A stretch of DNA of 64,000 bases from Sipunculus nudus (Eukaryota; Annelida; Sipuncula; Golfingiida; Sipunculidae), in assembly GCA_026874595.1 (NCBI GenBank), contig CM049306.1, positions 108,895,142 through 108,959,141 on the forward strand, read 5' to 3'. Positions 12,301 through 23,603 of the stretch are shown here, one piece after another. The translations under genes were made by a program, and so were the position numbers. The notes below the pieces were generated by a model. It worked only from the letters and a program-made list of their open reading frames with translations, did not search any database and was not told the DNA's origin. Each line of letters opens with the position of its first letter. The first letter of the stretch is position 1.

Positions 12301-12890
12301 AAGTAAAACCTGTTGATGCTAAAATAAGTGCTATTTCTGCATTTCCTAGACCAGAAAACAAAAAGAAAATAATGCGTTTTTTCATGGTATGGTTGGATAC
12401 TGAAGGAAGTTTTGTCCAAATTTTTCTGCTGTTGCTGAACCTTTGACTAATTTGCTAAAGAAGAAACTAAAGTTTTTATGGAATGTTTAGTGTTAATTTG
12501 AAAGCAATTCCGCAAAGTTCACCAGTTTAAGCAGCTCCAGACTTTTCTGTACCTTTAAAGTTAGCTGTGGATGCTAGTGATACTGCTGCTGGTGCTGTGT
12601 TGTTACAAGAAGGCAGTGATAGCATGGATCATCCAATTTGTTATTTTTCACAAAAGTTTAATGAAAAAAAAAAACTACTGTTAAAAAAGAATGTTTGGCT
12701 TTGATTTTGGCATTGCAACATTTTGAAGTTTATGATGCTTTGTCAGTCAAGCCTATCATTGTCTTCAGTGATCACAATCCCCTCACGTTCATGAACAAGT
12801 TAAAGTGTAAAAATCAAAGATTGTAGAGATGGAGATTAAGGGGAAAGACAATGTACTTGCTGATTGCTTATCGAGATGTTCATGAAATGT
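12301..12890 (+). pseudogene. Gmr1-type RNase H
   Basis: Remnants in several frames: GYWRKFCPNFSAVAEPLTNL (about 12390-12450), a VDASDTAAGAVL-like segment near 12565-12605 with the first catalytic Asp, ECLALILALQHFEVYDAL near 12690-12740 with the Glu, SDHNPLTFMNKL near 12770-12800 with the next Asp, and DNVLADCLSR near 12850-12880. The order and spacing match gypsy RNase H. Several stops. Confidence 0.8.
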
Positions 12891-13015
12891 TGTTGACGAG
12901 GTGTTTATGTTATGTTGTAAATAAGATGATTTTTTAATATTGTACAAATTTAGTGATTGTGATCGCTAAAAGAAAGGTTTTTGAGACAATTTCTTTTTTC
13001 TTACAGGAAGAGGAG

Positions 13016-13820
13016 TGTTAAAGGTGTCTCTTTTATTGTGCGCTGTTGACATTCTGATTCGTGTTAGGCTGAAGCCCTGGGTGTTGCTATGGCATGTAGA
13101 GACACAGCGCTCGGTGTAATCCGTACTGGTTAACCTTGCCTGTAAAGACACATCGTTTGTGCTTATCTTGAATTTTCTCGGCTGTTCGCGCTCTATGGGC
13201 GCGTGTGTCTTGTTGTTTTCTTTGGATTGTTCGTTAAATCGGAAGATCTGGGCTTGAGGTGAAAAAGTTATAAAGCCGAGAGAGAGAGAGAGAAATATTC
13301 AAGCTGACACAGAAAGTGTGAGTCAGTTTGTGGACCTTTCCGATAATTGCAGCACTTATAGATATTCTTCGAACTTTTAACAGATTTCATTAAGTCTTCA
13401 GTTTGCCTTTGGGACTATTACAAGAACTTCACTATTGGATTACAACGGATTGATTTCGGGATTGAATTGGACTATTATTCTCTGAGGAGATTTATGTGAA
13501 CTGTTCATCTGGATTATATGTTTTAAAGACTTGGTGAACTGTGACAGTGGTGGTATCCAGAAAAGCCTAGGATTCGTACACTCTGGTACTGTACACTTTA
13601 TTTATTATACTGTGTAATTGTATTGATTTAGTGTATTGTAATGTTAGGGTTGTTTTAAAAATAAATTATAATTATTTGTTAACAAAAAATCCACTGGCTT
13701 TTTTATTCATTCCCCTAGACATTTCACGCTGCCTAGTGTTACAGAATCTGATTTTTATTTATCTCCGTAACAAAATTTATGCTCGTCACGACATCGAGAT
13801 CTGTTGTTATAAGGTTCCGT

Positions 13821-13824
<4 letters not shown>
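13016..13824 (+). repeat. 3' LTR of the Gmr1-type element (809 bp)
   Basis: It begins TGTTA directly after a purine tract (aggaagaggag, 13005-13015) and ends TAACA at 13824, a perfect 5-bp terminal inverted repeat. A TATA-like box (gttataaag) lies near 13267-13275, just before a short GA run. A polyadenylation hexamer (aataaa) lies near 13660. No matching 5' LTR was found. Confidence 0.8.
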
Positions 13825-13888
<64 letters not shown>

Positions 13889-14700
13889 ATATAATATGAA
13901 GAATGTCGAGGTCATCTGACTAAAGATTAAATGGCAAGCGACTTAATGTATCTAATTATATAGTCTCTGTCTGCAAAAGAATTTATATTCACTTCATCTC
14001 ACGTGGATAAAGGCCGGTGAAAAACACGCTATGGCAATTTTACGTGCATGAAATGGTGGCAGTCATGAGTAATATACAAGTTCATAGTTATACCAGTTAT
14101 TCAGAACTTGAAAAAGTTCCAGCTTTGTGAAACGGAAAAATTATAATTCGGCTTTATCCCGGTTTGGGTAAAATACGTTTTATTCAGACTAATATTTTCC
14201 TTAGTTTAAACATATAATTAATGTAAAAAAAGACAACAATTGTATTATTGTAATTATTTTTTATTATTTTTAATCTACTCAGTTCAGTATATCATGAATT
14301 CAGTGCATCCTATTATTGTACATATAAGGTGAGAGCAGCTCTAATCACTGTCCTTAAGAGAGTCAGACAAACCAAATGAAGGCAAAATTATTGAATGACT
14401 GAAATACATTAATATTATCTTTATTTAAATATATATTTTTATTTAAAATATATATTTATAAATATATATATATATAAATATATATAAATTAAATCAATAA
14501 ATATATATAAATAAATAAAAATTATAATCAATATATATATAAATAAAATATATATTTATAAAAAGAAAATATATTATCTATAAATAAAAAATACATATAT
14601 ATACACTATATATATAATATACATTATATATCATATAATATATATTATATATATATAAATATAATTATATATTATATATTATATACTATTTTCTAAAAAG
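13825..14700. repeat. AT-rich microsatellite tract
   Basis: A (TA)n(TG)n run at 13825-13886 abuts the LTR end. Unassigned AT-rich sequence follows, then an impure TA-rich block from about 14400 to 14690. No gene seen. Confidence 0.85.
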
Positions 14701-14710
14701 TGGCACATAT

Positions 14711-14938
14711 TCAGTAGTCACTTGACCCTTTTAATAGGCAATCTGGCACATATTTAATAGTCAATCGCATGTGGTCCTCGAAGCTGCCTGTCACAGAAAA
14801 TAAGATTCTGGGCTTTCTCATTTCCCAAACGGTTAGGCAGTTAGGGGTGGATAAGTCCATAAGAACCGAACACACGTTCAATGGAGCCAGAAGAAGCATC
14901 AGCGGTGTGAAGTTGTTTCATTAACTGCATGAAGCATC
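14711..14938 (-). pseudogene. hAT transposase C-terminal dimerisation domain
   Basis: On the - strand the peptide reads ADASSGSIERVFGSYGLIHP, then a stop, then LPNRLGNEKAQNLIFCDRQL. SSxSIER-hydrophobic-FxxxGLIHxxLRNRLxxEK is the conserved C-terminal dimerisation block of hAT transposases. The internal stop shows it is dead. The 701-bp element beginning at 14939 cuts it off on its upstream side. The hAT terminus-like sequence ending at 15989 may be the other end of the same element. Confidence 0.78.
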
Positions 14939-15639
14939 CCGCGCTCTTTACACAGCGCTTTAACTATAGGTCTACTTCCTATATCGTAAGCGCTGTTTGT
15001 TATGACCTCGTATCCTGCATTGCTACACCAGAGGGAGCACTGTATTTTTGTCCAATCAGATGAGACCTTGTGCTGGAAGACACGGCCAAACGAGGAATAC
15101 ACGGAGCCAATCATGTTGATTTCGTTTTGAGTGACAGCTCATCGCCCTGGTAACCGTATGAACAGGCCACAGGCTCAAGAGAGAATTGCCGCAGACGTGG
15201 TTTACTTAGGGCCTTTGGCACATAGGATGCCCGGTCGGTGAGCTGTAATTCAAACGAAACGTAACAACATTGGCTGCGTGCACACCTCGCTGGCTAGTTT
15301 CAGTTCTGCAGACACCAGACACATGGCTACGCTAACACAGTCATACTGTCAGAATCGAATCGGTCGATGATGCGAGAATGCAGAGGGGGCAATTTAAATT
15401 CGAACGTAAACTTGTCTTCAAACGGCGCTTGAAGCGCAGCTATGGGCGGAGCCAGGATGCCTGTCGCGTGTTTGTTTATTGGCATCTGGTTGGCTGCTTG
15501 TCACATCATACACACGTTTAGTTCAGCAGACAACGAACCGCCATCTGGTGTCTAAATATATCATAAACGGTCAAAGCTGGCAGCGTGAAAATCAGTTGCT
15601 TCTTTAGAAGCGTAAGATTTCCACTGCCTCGGGAGCGTA
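14939..15639. mobile_element. 0.7-kb MITE, copy 1
   Basis: It is closely similar over its whole length to 63196-63865, in the same orientation. It starts gcGCTCTTTACACAGCGCTT and ends CTCGGGAGCGTA. There is no convincing coding capacity; internal Y-shaped hairpin sequence lies near the left end (cagcgctt ... aagcgctg). It splits the hAT relic. No clear target duplication here; the first two bases differ from the other copy. Confidence 0.85.
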
Positions 15640-15849
15640 CCCGCACATGTTGATTAGTGATGGCTCTGCATAGCCAAACATGAATTCAAGTGTGACTGGA
15701 AAATGGCTGCTTCTTGACTGGTGTGATGTGGTCAGAGCCACTTGGCTTACAACCAACATCCATGAAATTATGTTTATAATTATGTATATAATCACTGCTT
15801 ACTAACCAAGAAGAAACTAAAGTAGGATCCTCATGTTTGATAATATCAG

Positions 15850-15989
15850 ATAAACGTGAAAAACTTGGGTAATTTACTGGGTAAAACCCGGGTGGAACAG
15901 GGGTAAAACCTGGGCAAAATTCTTTTTACCAAATTTTACCCAATGGGTTGGGTAAAATAGGGTTTTACCCAGGGTAAATGCGAAACCTG
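15850..15989. repeat. GGGTAAAA-rich terminus of a hAT-like element
   Basis: Dense direct and inverted gggtaaaa/ttttaccc motifs end in gcgaaacctg at 15989; reverse-complemented this gives an end starting CAGGTTTCGC, like a hAT terminus. It may be the 5' end of the - strand hAT whose dimerisation domain is at 14711-14938. The matching other end was not found. Confidence 0.45.
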
Positions 15990-16204
15990 ATTGAAACTAA
16001 ACAAGCCAGACCACTATACATGGAATACATTCATAACCTCCTGTGAAGTGTTGACATTATTACTCGCTCCTTAGTCTTTTCTTGAAAACGCCCGAGAAAT
16101 CATTTATCATACAAAGGGCGTAAAAACACATCTTATTGCCAGGCCTATTCTGAGCCTGGCCAGTAAGTAGGACGGACTGGAGCGATGATTTGAAAACTAT
16201 TTAA

Positions 16205-17335
16205 CTGGGGTGTTTAATACATGGGTCTACAAGGTCAAAACGGAGTCTCTCAATGTTTGATCACGCTTAATTACACATTCACTGAAGGCTTTCTCTAATT
16301 GACTTTGTGTTATATTGACTAATTACTTAAACTAGAGTAAAGTCACCCAACCATTCTTTCTCTTTGCAGATACAAATACATCTGTCTTGCCAGCAAGCGT
16401 GCAAATGAAAAGAAGAAAGGATTTTTCATTTGAAAAGGGCTCATGATTATAATATTTTAAGTTATTCAATAGTTACTCGTAAATTATAGAAAGTGTTAAA
16501 ACTACACATTAAATTGTGTAACAAAAAGCAATAAATCTAAGGTTTCTTTGTCTGTAAATACCACTTGATCATCAGAGGAGGATACAAATATATTTTAAAG
16601 AATAAGATAAGAGTATTTATTTTATATATTGACACATCGTTGTAATCGAATACACACACTCATACATTAAATTTATTTTGTATTGTTTTGAATTTTTTTT
16701 TTAATTGGGGTTTTCAAAACAATTTGTCATGAGGGACAAAAAGGAGTCTCTCACTATTTGGTCACGCTTAATTGCACATTAACTGAAGGTGTTATCTATT
16801 TAACTTTGCGTTATATTGACTGATTATTACCAAATGCAGATTATACTAATTCAATTTATCCATCCGTTCTTTCTCCTGGCAGAAGCCAGATAAATCTGCA
16901 AAAGTGCAAATGTAATGGATGGAATTTAAATGAAATTTCAATAGTTCATATGTGCATATGTGAGTAAATGTGTGTATGTAAGGGGACGGGGGTCAGATAC
17001 TGTATTGTTCAAAACTGATTAAAATATTCGACAATATTTTCTTTACCATTCAGAGAAAAATTCAAAACATATTTGAGTTTAATTTTAAGCTTAACAAGAT
17101 ATCAACAATAATTGAAATATTGAAAAGTTGAGTGAATTTTCATGTGAAAAGGGCTGACGATTATAACATGATAAATTATTCCAGATTTAATTTTTTAATC
17201 ATAACAGGTGTTATAAATGTACACTAAAGTGTGTACCACAAAGCAAAAAATAAATATACAAGATTGATAGAGGAGGCGATGAGTAATTAGAAAGAAAGGT
17301 AATAATTATTTTAAAGTAAGTAAGGTAAGATCACA
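16205..17335. repeat. Diverged tandem duplication, about 520 bp
   Basis: The block starting aacggagtctctcaatgtttgatcacgctt (about 16238) recurs starting aaaggagtctctcactatttg (about 16740). Matching internal landmarks follow in the same order (cattgaaggc/gtgttatattgact; gaaaagggctcatgattataa versus gaaaagggctgacgattataa). Copies differ at many sites, so the duplication is old. No gene recognised inside. Confidence 0.75.
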
Positions 17336-17453
17336 TGGTCTACATGTAGATGTATCGTTGTATAAAAAAAGTACACACATATAGTGTATTATTTTTTTAA
17401 TATTCAATAAATTAACTGTACGGTTCATGTAGTTTAATATTTAACTTGTTAAT

Positions 17454-17490
17454 GAGAGAGAGAGAGAGAGAGAGAGAGCAAGAGAGAGAG
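17454..17490. repeat. (GA)n microsatellite
   Basis: A run of ga dinucleotides with one interruption (gcaag). Confidence 0.95.
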
Positions 17491-17697
17491 GTACTCTCTC
17501 GATGGATGCAATTGACGGCTTCAAACTCGCGACGTATACCAATTAATTCCCAAGCCGCGTAATGAAAAACTTGAGCAATTCTGCTATTACAAGCAGTGCA
17601 AACTCGTATATAAACCTGCATATTGCACACTACATACGTATACGTGTGTATGTTAATATATATTTTTTATTTATGTATCTCATACCTTATTTTCCAG

Positions 17698-17860
17698 GTC
17701 GATCCTCCTCACAATTCCTTATAACGCGATCAAGGACTATGTCAACACGGAATCGGTGATTATTTCGACCTTCGCGAAAGTTTCAGAGTTTATCGCCGAT
17801 CACACGGCGTATCGACTCTACGCAGATATATCGTTTTGGATGGAAGACTGGTATACATAG
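17698..17860 (+). CDS. Candidate terminal exon of an unknown gene
   Basis: A pyrimidine-rich acceptor (ccttattttccag, AG at 17696-17697) precedes 53 open codons from 17699 to TAG at 17858-17860. The peptide begins SILLTIPYNAIKDYVNTESV and ends with an ADISFWMEDWYT tail. Codon use is balanced and much less AT-rich than the flanks, which favours a real exon. I do not recognise the family. No partner exon is visible; upstream sequence is transposon and microsatellite. A polyadenylation hexamer (AATAAA, 18330-18335) lies 470 bp downstream. It could be a captured or remnant exon. Confidence 0.35.
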
Positions 17861-18580
17861 AAAACAATACATTTGCCAAGGGACTTGTGCAAGTTTCACC
17901 GAGGCGTATCAGCTGCACCAGCCGTGCAAACATTGTATATAACACCTTGCATCACCTGTTCTTAGTGAATGTATGGTACTATGACTTGATATATTTTGTT
18001 TTGTGAAACTGACAATTATTAATTTTATATACACATTTACTACACAAGAGGATCACAACAGATGTACATAAGAACACGTAAACAATTAATCAAAATTGTA
18101 TTCTTGATTTACACCAGCTACTAGCTATCAAACCATAAAGAACAGCACACCCTGAAGCCCCTTTGATGTTCATTCGTGTCCCATTTTATTGTGTGTGCGA
18201 ATTGGAGAGATTTTTGTGACGTGTTCACTAACTCTATATCACAGATGCTAAAATATATTGTTTAGGGACATACAATTTTGATGACATTTTGGCTGCTGCA
18301 GATTTTTAACAAGTGGACCTTTACAACTAAATAAAACGTGTTTCCTTAAAAACGTGTTTTCATTTAATCTGAAAGGATTTTCATATTTACAGGATATAAC
18401 TAAATAAGAAATATGAATTTTAGCTGTGGTCCTTGCAGTTACCTAATTTCTTTGTGAATTTCTTTGTTTTTCCTTTTATCAATCAAACTGTTTCCCTTCA
18501 ATATAGACAAATGGCGTATGATTAATTTATTTTAAATGATAGGATATGACATCCCATACCACTTTCTTAAATTTATATAT
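17861..18580. other. Non-coding, possible 3'UTR
   Basis: AT-rich sequence with no open frame of note. Includes AATAAA at 18330-18335 on the + strand. Confidence 0.4.
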
Positions 18581-18581
18581 A

Positions 18582-19064
18582 TTAGTGGTGGGAGTCGGTT
18601 CCTTTTTCATAATCGATCATCGGTTTCAGCAAACTGATCGATGATCGATTATTAATCGGTTCAGACGAATATAAAAAAAATATGCAATTATCTGTTAAAC
18701 TGTACTTCTTAACCCAGCCCGCTTGTGTTAGTAATTCTACCTTAAGAAAAGAAGTTTTTGTTGGGGTTTTTTTTATATTTTCCTATAATTACTAAGAAAG
18801 GCTGTTCAAATTTTCTTATTAATTAATTATGATAATCAAGAATTGAACCTCACTTCAGGACATCTACTTGCTGGCCCTCATGAATACTCCCGCGTATTAT
18901 TTTTAAATTCGCAACCAGCAAAGACTTTCATTTTTTAACAATTATCGCAACTGCCGACATGCATATGTGATTATGATGTAATCGATAGTTGCCTTTGGTA
19001 ATCGAGCGCTTGAAAATTGCAGCAAAGCGACTGATTTTCGAAAAAATCGATGATCGGCCCACCA

Positions 19065-19068
<4 letters not shown>
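18582..19068. mobile_element. 487-bp MITE (hAT-like ends)
   Basis: Ends are perfect inverted repeats ttagtggtggg and cccaccactaa. Subterminal atcgat/gatcgatgatcg motifs occur near both ends. Flanks are TA-rich on both sides, consistent with insertion into a TA repeat, so a target duplication cannot be told apart. No coding capacity. Confidence 0.8.
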
Positions 19069-19134
<66 letters not shown>

Positions 19135-19150
19135 TATATATATATATATC
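19069..19150. repeat. (TA)n microsatellite
   Basis: About 80 bp of TA dinucleotides with one interruption, abutting the MITE. Confidence 0.95.
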
Positions 19151-19340
19151 CTTTCATGAACAAATGGTTCCAGGAAGAACCCTTCCGAGGGTTCTTAAAA
19201 GCACCTATTATCGGGGTTACATAAAGAATCCTTAGGGTTCCCCAAAGAACCCCCTGACTTGAGGATTTTACCTGGAACCTCTAAAAGGGTTCCCCACTGG
19301 CTCCACTTTGAAGATACCCTAAGAGCTCTATATATCATCC
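19151..19340. repeat. GGTTC/GAACC-rich dispersed repeat
   Basis: Repeated short motifs in both orientations (ggttcc, agaaccc, gggttc, ggaacc) across 190 bp, typical of a short non-autonomous element. Boundaries unclear. Confidence 0.5.
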
Positions 19341-19359
19341 CTTTTTCTTAGAGGGTATA

Positions 19360-20450
19360 GAAAGCTCAGTGGCAGATCGCAATGATAAGATAGCCAGCTT
19401 CAGCGATAATAAAGAAGTGGGTCAGGGGGGCAAACCTTGAACTAAATGTTCAGAAAACAAACGAGGTATCCCAAAGTGGACACGTGATATTAAGTGATGG
19501 CCTCAATCAATATCCAAACAAAATCAAGGCTCTTCAGGGCATGCCTACCTCAGAGGGTGTGTCTGTATTTTTTAGGTATGGTGACATAACTAGCAAAGTG
19601 TATTCCAAATCTCAGAGAAATTGTTACTCCCTTGATAAATTTGGCCAAGAAAGACACTGTATTGGCAAGGTTGCAGGCACAGCAAGATGCATTTCAGAAT
19701 ATCAAACAATGGATCTTGAGTCCACCAGTGTTTAGATATCATGATATAAATGTACCTGTTGTGTTGACAGGAGAGGCGTACAGTCAGCTTTGGGAGCAGT
19801 ATGTTTACGGGAAGGCTGACAACTTTCTGACGCTTACAGAAGTTAATTACGCGAAGACAGAGAAAGAACTTGGTGCAGTTTTGGTCGCCTTCAATGGATT
19901 TCATGATTGTGTATGACCGATGGTGATCGTGGAAACCGCCAATAAGCCACTTAAACCAATCATGAACAAACGAATGTTTAAAGCTTCAACCATACACCAG
20001 ATGATGTTACGGAAGCTTCATAAAAGAGACATTGATTTAGTATACAAAAAAGGATCTGAGCTTTATCTAGCAAACACTCTCACGTGCATGCTCTAGGAGC
20101 ACAGCTACATCTAACGAGACAGATTTTTCGATGTTAACTGTGAATCATTTGTCCACACATCAAATCTAATGAGTAATAGAAGGACAGATTACATGGCAGT
20201 ATGGTTCAGAGATTAGCACAGGTTTACGTGACGGTCTTCTAGGTTATATATTATTTGTCCAAATGTTTAATTAACAGTGTATTTAAAACAGGAAACAGGA
20301 GAAGACCGACATCGAGTGCAAGCTTTCGTACATTCTTTATCCGTATTGTTATTTATTTTCATGGGAACTCGAATGTGGCTTCCTGGTGTAATTCAGGAAC
20401 AGTTAGGTCCAGTGTCATTTGCAGTTCGTTTGCAGTTCTCCTGTGAATGT
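19360..20450 (+). pseudogene. Ty3/gypsy pol relic: RT end, RNase H, integrase tail
   Basis: Fragments in order: RT thumb near 19440-19520 (LNVQKTNEVSQSGHVILSDG); RNase H near 19640-19910 (DAFQNIKQWILSPPVFRYHD and VNYAKTEKELGAVLVAF); RNase H end near 19925-20095 (ETANKPL, RKLHKRDIDLVYKKGSELYL); then an integrase tail near 20370-20440 (LPGVIQEQLGPVSFAVRLQ). The integrase zinc domain and core are missing, so there is an internal deletion. Multiple stops and frame changes. Confidence 0.75.
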
Positions 20451-20579
20451 CAGTAACGATCTTGTTACAAACCACCCGTCTGGAAATGTCTTTTTTTAGA
20501 CAGGGTCATGTTATAGCCGGCTAACACGCTTAACAATATGAAAATCAAGAAAAGAATCTTAAAACACGCACAGTGGCTT

Positions 20580-21330
20580 TATTCGTACCAAGTTTGCCGT
20601 CATTAACTGGGAATCCCAAAATTTGGAAGTTGAAATTCCTGATGAGTTGAATTCAGACAGACCTCATAAAATAGTAACAGAGCACGTCATAATCACATAT
20701 CTGTTGATATGTCCAGGGACTGAAGGTCAAGATATAGCCGATAGTTCAACATCGCCGGGGGAGACGCTGACGATATTGATAAACTAGTGCTATGGTAGCT
20801 AAAGGTAAAACTTTCTTGTTGCTCTTTCAAGCTAATCAGCTGTACTCAGAATACAACTGGACCTGCTGATAATTCCCTGAAACATCTCAGTGAACTACTG
20901 TAATGATGTGAGTTGATGTAATAACACCGCTCGTGGACATGTTCATTTTTTGTTCAAGTCGAAATTTGTACAAATGCTGTTTCATAAAGAGGGAAAAGAT
21001 CTCAATTTTGAAAACGTTCAGACAGCTCGCAAAGAAGAGGCAACTAGCAACAGTTCAACATTACCCACGGTGACAAACAAAAGAGGTTCATAACATTCGA
21101 AGACAGAGTTACGGGAGACATTACTCTCACACCCAAAAAACAATGAGACGTGGATGCAATTCATGCAGAAACTGTGGCAAGAAATATAATAAAGAACATT
21201 GCCCAGTGTATGGTTCCACGTGTAATAAGTGTGGCAACTCAAATCACTGAGCAAATGTGTGCTTGACTCTACCTGACAAATCAAATGACTTTCTCAATAT
21301 ACAAAATCCATAGAGACAAGTGCATGAAAC
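20580..21330 (+). pseudogene. Ty3/gypsy gag relic with two zinc knuckles
   Basis: Near 21145-21265 the peptide reads CRNCGKKYNKEHCPVYGSTC then NKCGNSNH, a stop, and ANVC: two adjacent zinc knuckles of the kind found at the gag end of gypsy elements. Upstream fragments are in broken frames. It follows directly after the pol tail of another gypsy copy with no recognisable LTR between. Confidence 0.65.
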
Positions 21331-22269
21331 GACTGACGTATCATCACCTATGATGGAATTACTTTTAACCGCCAACATAAATGTGCACTTGGAGTACTCA
21401 TAAAGATAACACTATGATGGGTGAATTTTACACAACATCCAGTACTTTAAGTGTCACTCAACTTTCATATTTCCAAGGAAATCGTGCACAAACTTTCATC
21501 CTCTTAGTCGGGGTCTAAACATGACCAGACTGCACCAAAGATATCGATACGACCTACTGGCGACCCGAAAGACCATTCGACCATACATTTGAGGGCACTT
21601 GCACAAACGAAATAAAATAGACCCAAACATGCAACCATTCGTGCACCCTCCGATACACCATTAGAGATGACACTACTAGCTTCTGCAAAGTGAAGACGTA
21701 TATAACTATCGGAGTGATAACCACGGAAATATATCCGTAATTAGCTACGTTAACATACCTGTTTTCTGGACTTGCAACGCTAAACTTCTTCGAGGAATAC
21801 CCGTACATATAAACACATGTCGGGGAATACCCGTAAACACAAGTCGGAGAGAACCACTTTAAATGAGTGGCCGGGAAACACCCGCTCGAATCAGTCACGC
21901 TGTATTGTGAATACAATGGCGGATATACTCAAAGGCCGGGGAGAATATCCCAAACGAACTTATGGGCTCATTTATGCAAGGCATGAATACTAAAGTCGCT
22001 GGCAAAAAGAAAAACAGTCGCAAAGAACAAGGTGGAAAACGTGCTAAAGACACATGCACCCTAGAAAGGGGTCACCGTCAACAACAAATCTGACCGCTGA
22101 ACAAGAACATACCCCGATGGCATCAGCGGACAATGCGGACGAAATTTCTGATGCAGACTTCAAAATAATGCATATGCACATTATGAAGGCATTGCTATCC
22201 TTCAGTAAAAAGGGAGTCAATTACGCATAGATCGGACCAAGTAATCGCAAACCAGATCAACCAGGGCAC
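21331..22269. other. Unassigned, possible DIRS 5' region
   Basis: No recognised coding sequence. The repeated motif gaatacccgta at about 21800 and 21825 and a gccgggaa block near 21870 precede the DIRS-like gag relic and could be its terminal repeat; this is only a guess. A - strand open frame at 21554-21916 has no recognisable motif. Confidence 0.35.
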
Positions 22270-23212
22270 GAGAACAAGCAAGAGGCAAACGACTCAAAAT
22301 GGCGGACGCGCTCAGCCCCAAAGAAATGGTGGATCACAGATTCTGAGTCCGATTCGGAAGACGATAAATCCCTCAATATCGCTCTGCTAATGGATACAAG
22401 CAGGAGAGTAGCAACTAACAATATGACGCTCTCTTACAAGAATTGGTAAGCCTTTATGCCAATGAGGCTGAATGTGGAAATCGCAGAATTGGCGAACATT
22501 TTTAACAAAACGGTGAGGAAACGCATGGATGATGACAAATTAGAAAAGAAGCTTATACTGTACTTGAAACCAAAAAACTGCGAGAATATCAGTGTGACCA
22601 GAGTGAATCCGGAGATCTGGTCGCAGTTTGCGAAACAAACGAGAGCAAAGGATATTGCTTTGTCAAGAATACAAAAGCCCTTCGCAGAATTGTCGGATCA
22701 GCTGCTCAAAGCCAAAATAGGTGAGAAGTTAGATATAGCTAAATGTTTAAAATTGACTCTTTCTCTCTCATCGTTTCTGCCAAGTTCAAATTAAACATAA
22801 AGAGATGTGACCAAATCAAGAAGAACCTGGCAGGCCGATACAAGCGTTTGGCTAACTATGCTGTCACCTTTACTGAATAACTGTTCGAAGACAACTTAGC
22901 AGAGGCTGTGAGGTAAATAAATGAGACAAACAAAGTTGGCAACAGCATCGCGGCCGTCAGCTACCGCAATACTGCTTATGTCAAAAACAAAAATTTTCAT
23001 CCGAAGGCCCAAAGCTACATAATCAAACCAACACATGGAGGAAAAGATATGCCAGACCACACAGAAAGGGACCTTTTATAGCCCATTGCGCAACAGCACC
23101 ACAGCAACCATGAGCAAAATGTAAAATAGGGAGAAGGAGAAAGAAACTGCTAGAGATACTGGAGAGCCATCCAAAAAGAAGAAAACCAGGACATGGACCG
23201 AGCAGCCTCAAA
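22270..23212 (+). pseudogene. DIRS-type gag-like relic
   Basis: The longest open part (22456-22794, 112 codons) reads NVEIAELANIFNKTVRKRMD, then DKLEKKLILYLKPKNCENIS and VTRVNPEIW. Clx-KLxxYxxPxNCxxLxVxRVNxEIW is the conserved gag-like signature of DIRS/Ngaro retrotransposons. Acidic sequence (SESDSEDDKS) lies just upstream near 22340. Downstream pieces (about 22800-23000) continue in other frames. The matching RT and recombinase are absent here; the 5' LTR of a gypsy element begins 150 bp later. Confidence 0.6.
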
Positions 23213-23365
23213 GGAGGGTAAGCATTGGTTCTATTGACTCAAATTCAGATTTACATCCAAAAACCTTTCTAGGGAGACAGATTGGTTGTGCCATATGACC
23301 TCTGCCGTGAAATGAGATGGGCCCTTCATTCTTCCCATATGGGAATGGAAGCCTACTTACGCAGG

Positions 23366-23603
23366 TGTTGTAGAATTTTATGATGTCAGCCATGTATATG
23401 TTTTTATATGAAGGTACAGGAAACTTGTGTTCATTTTTTAATATGCTTCTTCCAGTCATTACCAGTGATGTTATGCCATAGGTAAGTTCAGTCATACAGA
23501 TAATTAACGGCATTATTGTGATGATAATTATGATTATATTTCGTTTATTGCAGGGTAATATATATTGATGGTAGAAACAGTATCATATTGTTCTTTAATA
23601 ATA
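23366..23603 (+). repeat. 5' LTR of the gypsy element (alignable part)
   Basis: 238 bp that match 36672-36814 except for 95 extra bases (about 23417-23511). After 23603 the two LTRs no longer match. The 5' copy continues with a short direct-repeat block (aagtctcggttac, four diverged copies, 23628-23720) and CRE-like tgacgtag/tgacgtcg motifs near 24070. The true LTR end is not resolved. Confidence 0.7.

Larger units (their letters stand above)
7290..13824 (+). mobile_element. Gmr1-type Ty3/gypsy retrotransposon, 5' truncated
   Basis: Coding order is gag zinc knuckle (7470-7511), protease (about 8070-8480), integrase (8740-9800), reverse transcriptase (11320-12300), RNase H (12400-12890), polypurine tract and 3' LTR (13016-13824). 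Integrase upstream of RT is the hallmark of the Gmr1 group of Ty3/gypsy elements, known from fish and marine invertebrates; standard gypsy elements put integrase last. No 5' LTR or gag start was found. The element is dead: many stops and frameshifts, an altered protease active site and RT box, and two younger insertions. Confidence 0.82.

Noticed and set aside
19050-19235. Frame rich in Ile-Tyr repeats
   Set aside because: Translation of a (TA)n microsatellite.
21554-21916. 120-codon - strand open frame
   Set aside because: No recognised motif, unusual composition, and it overlaps a likely DIRS terminal region.
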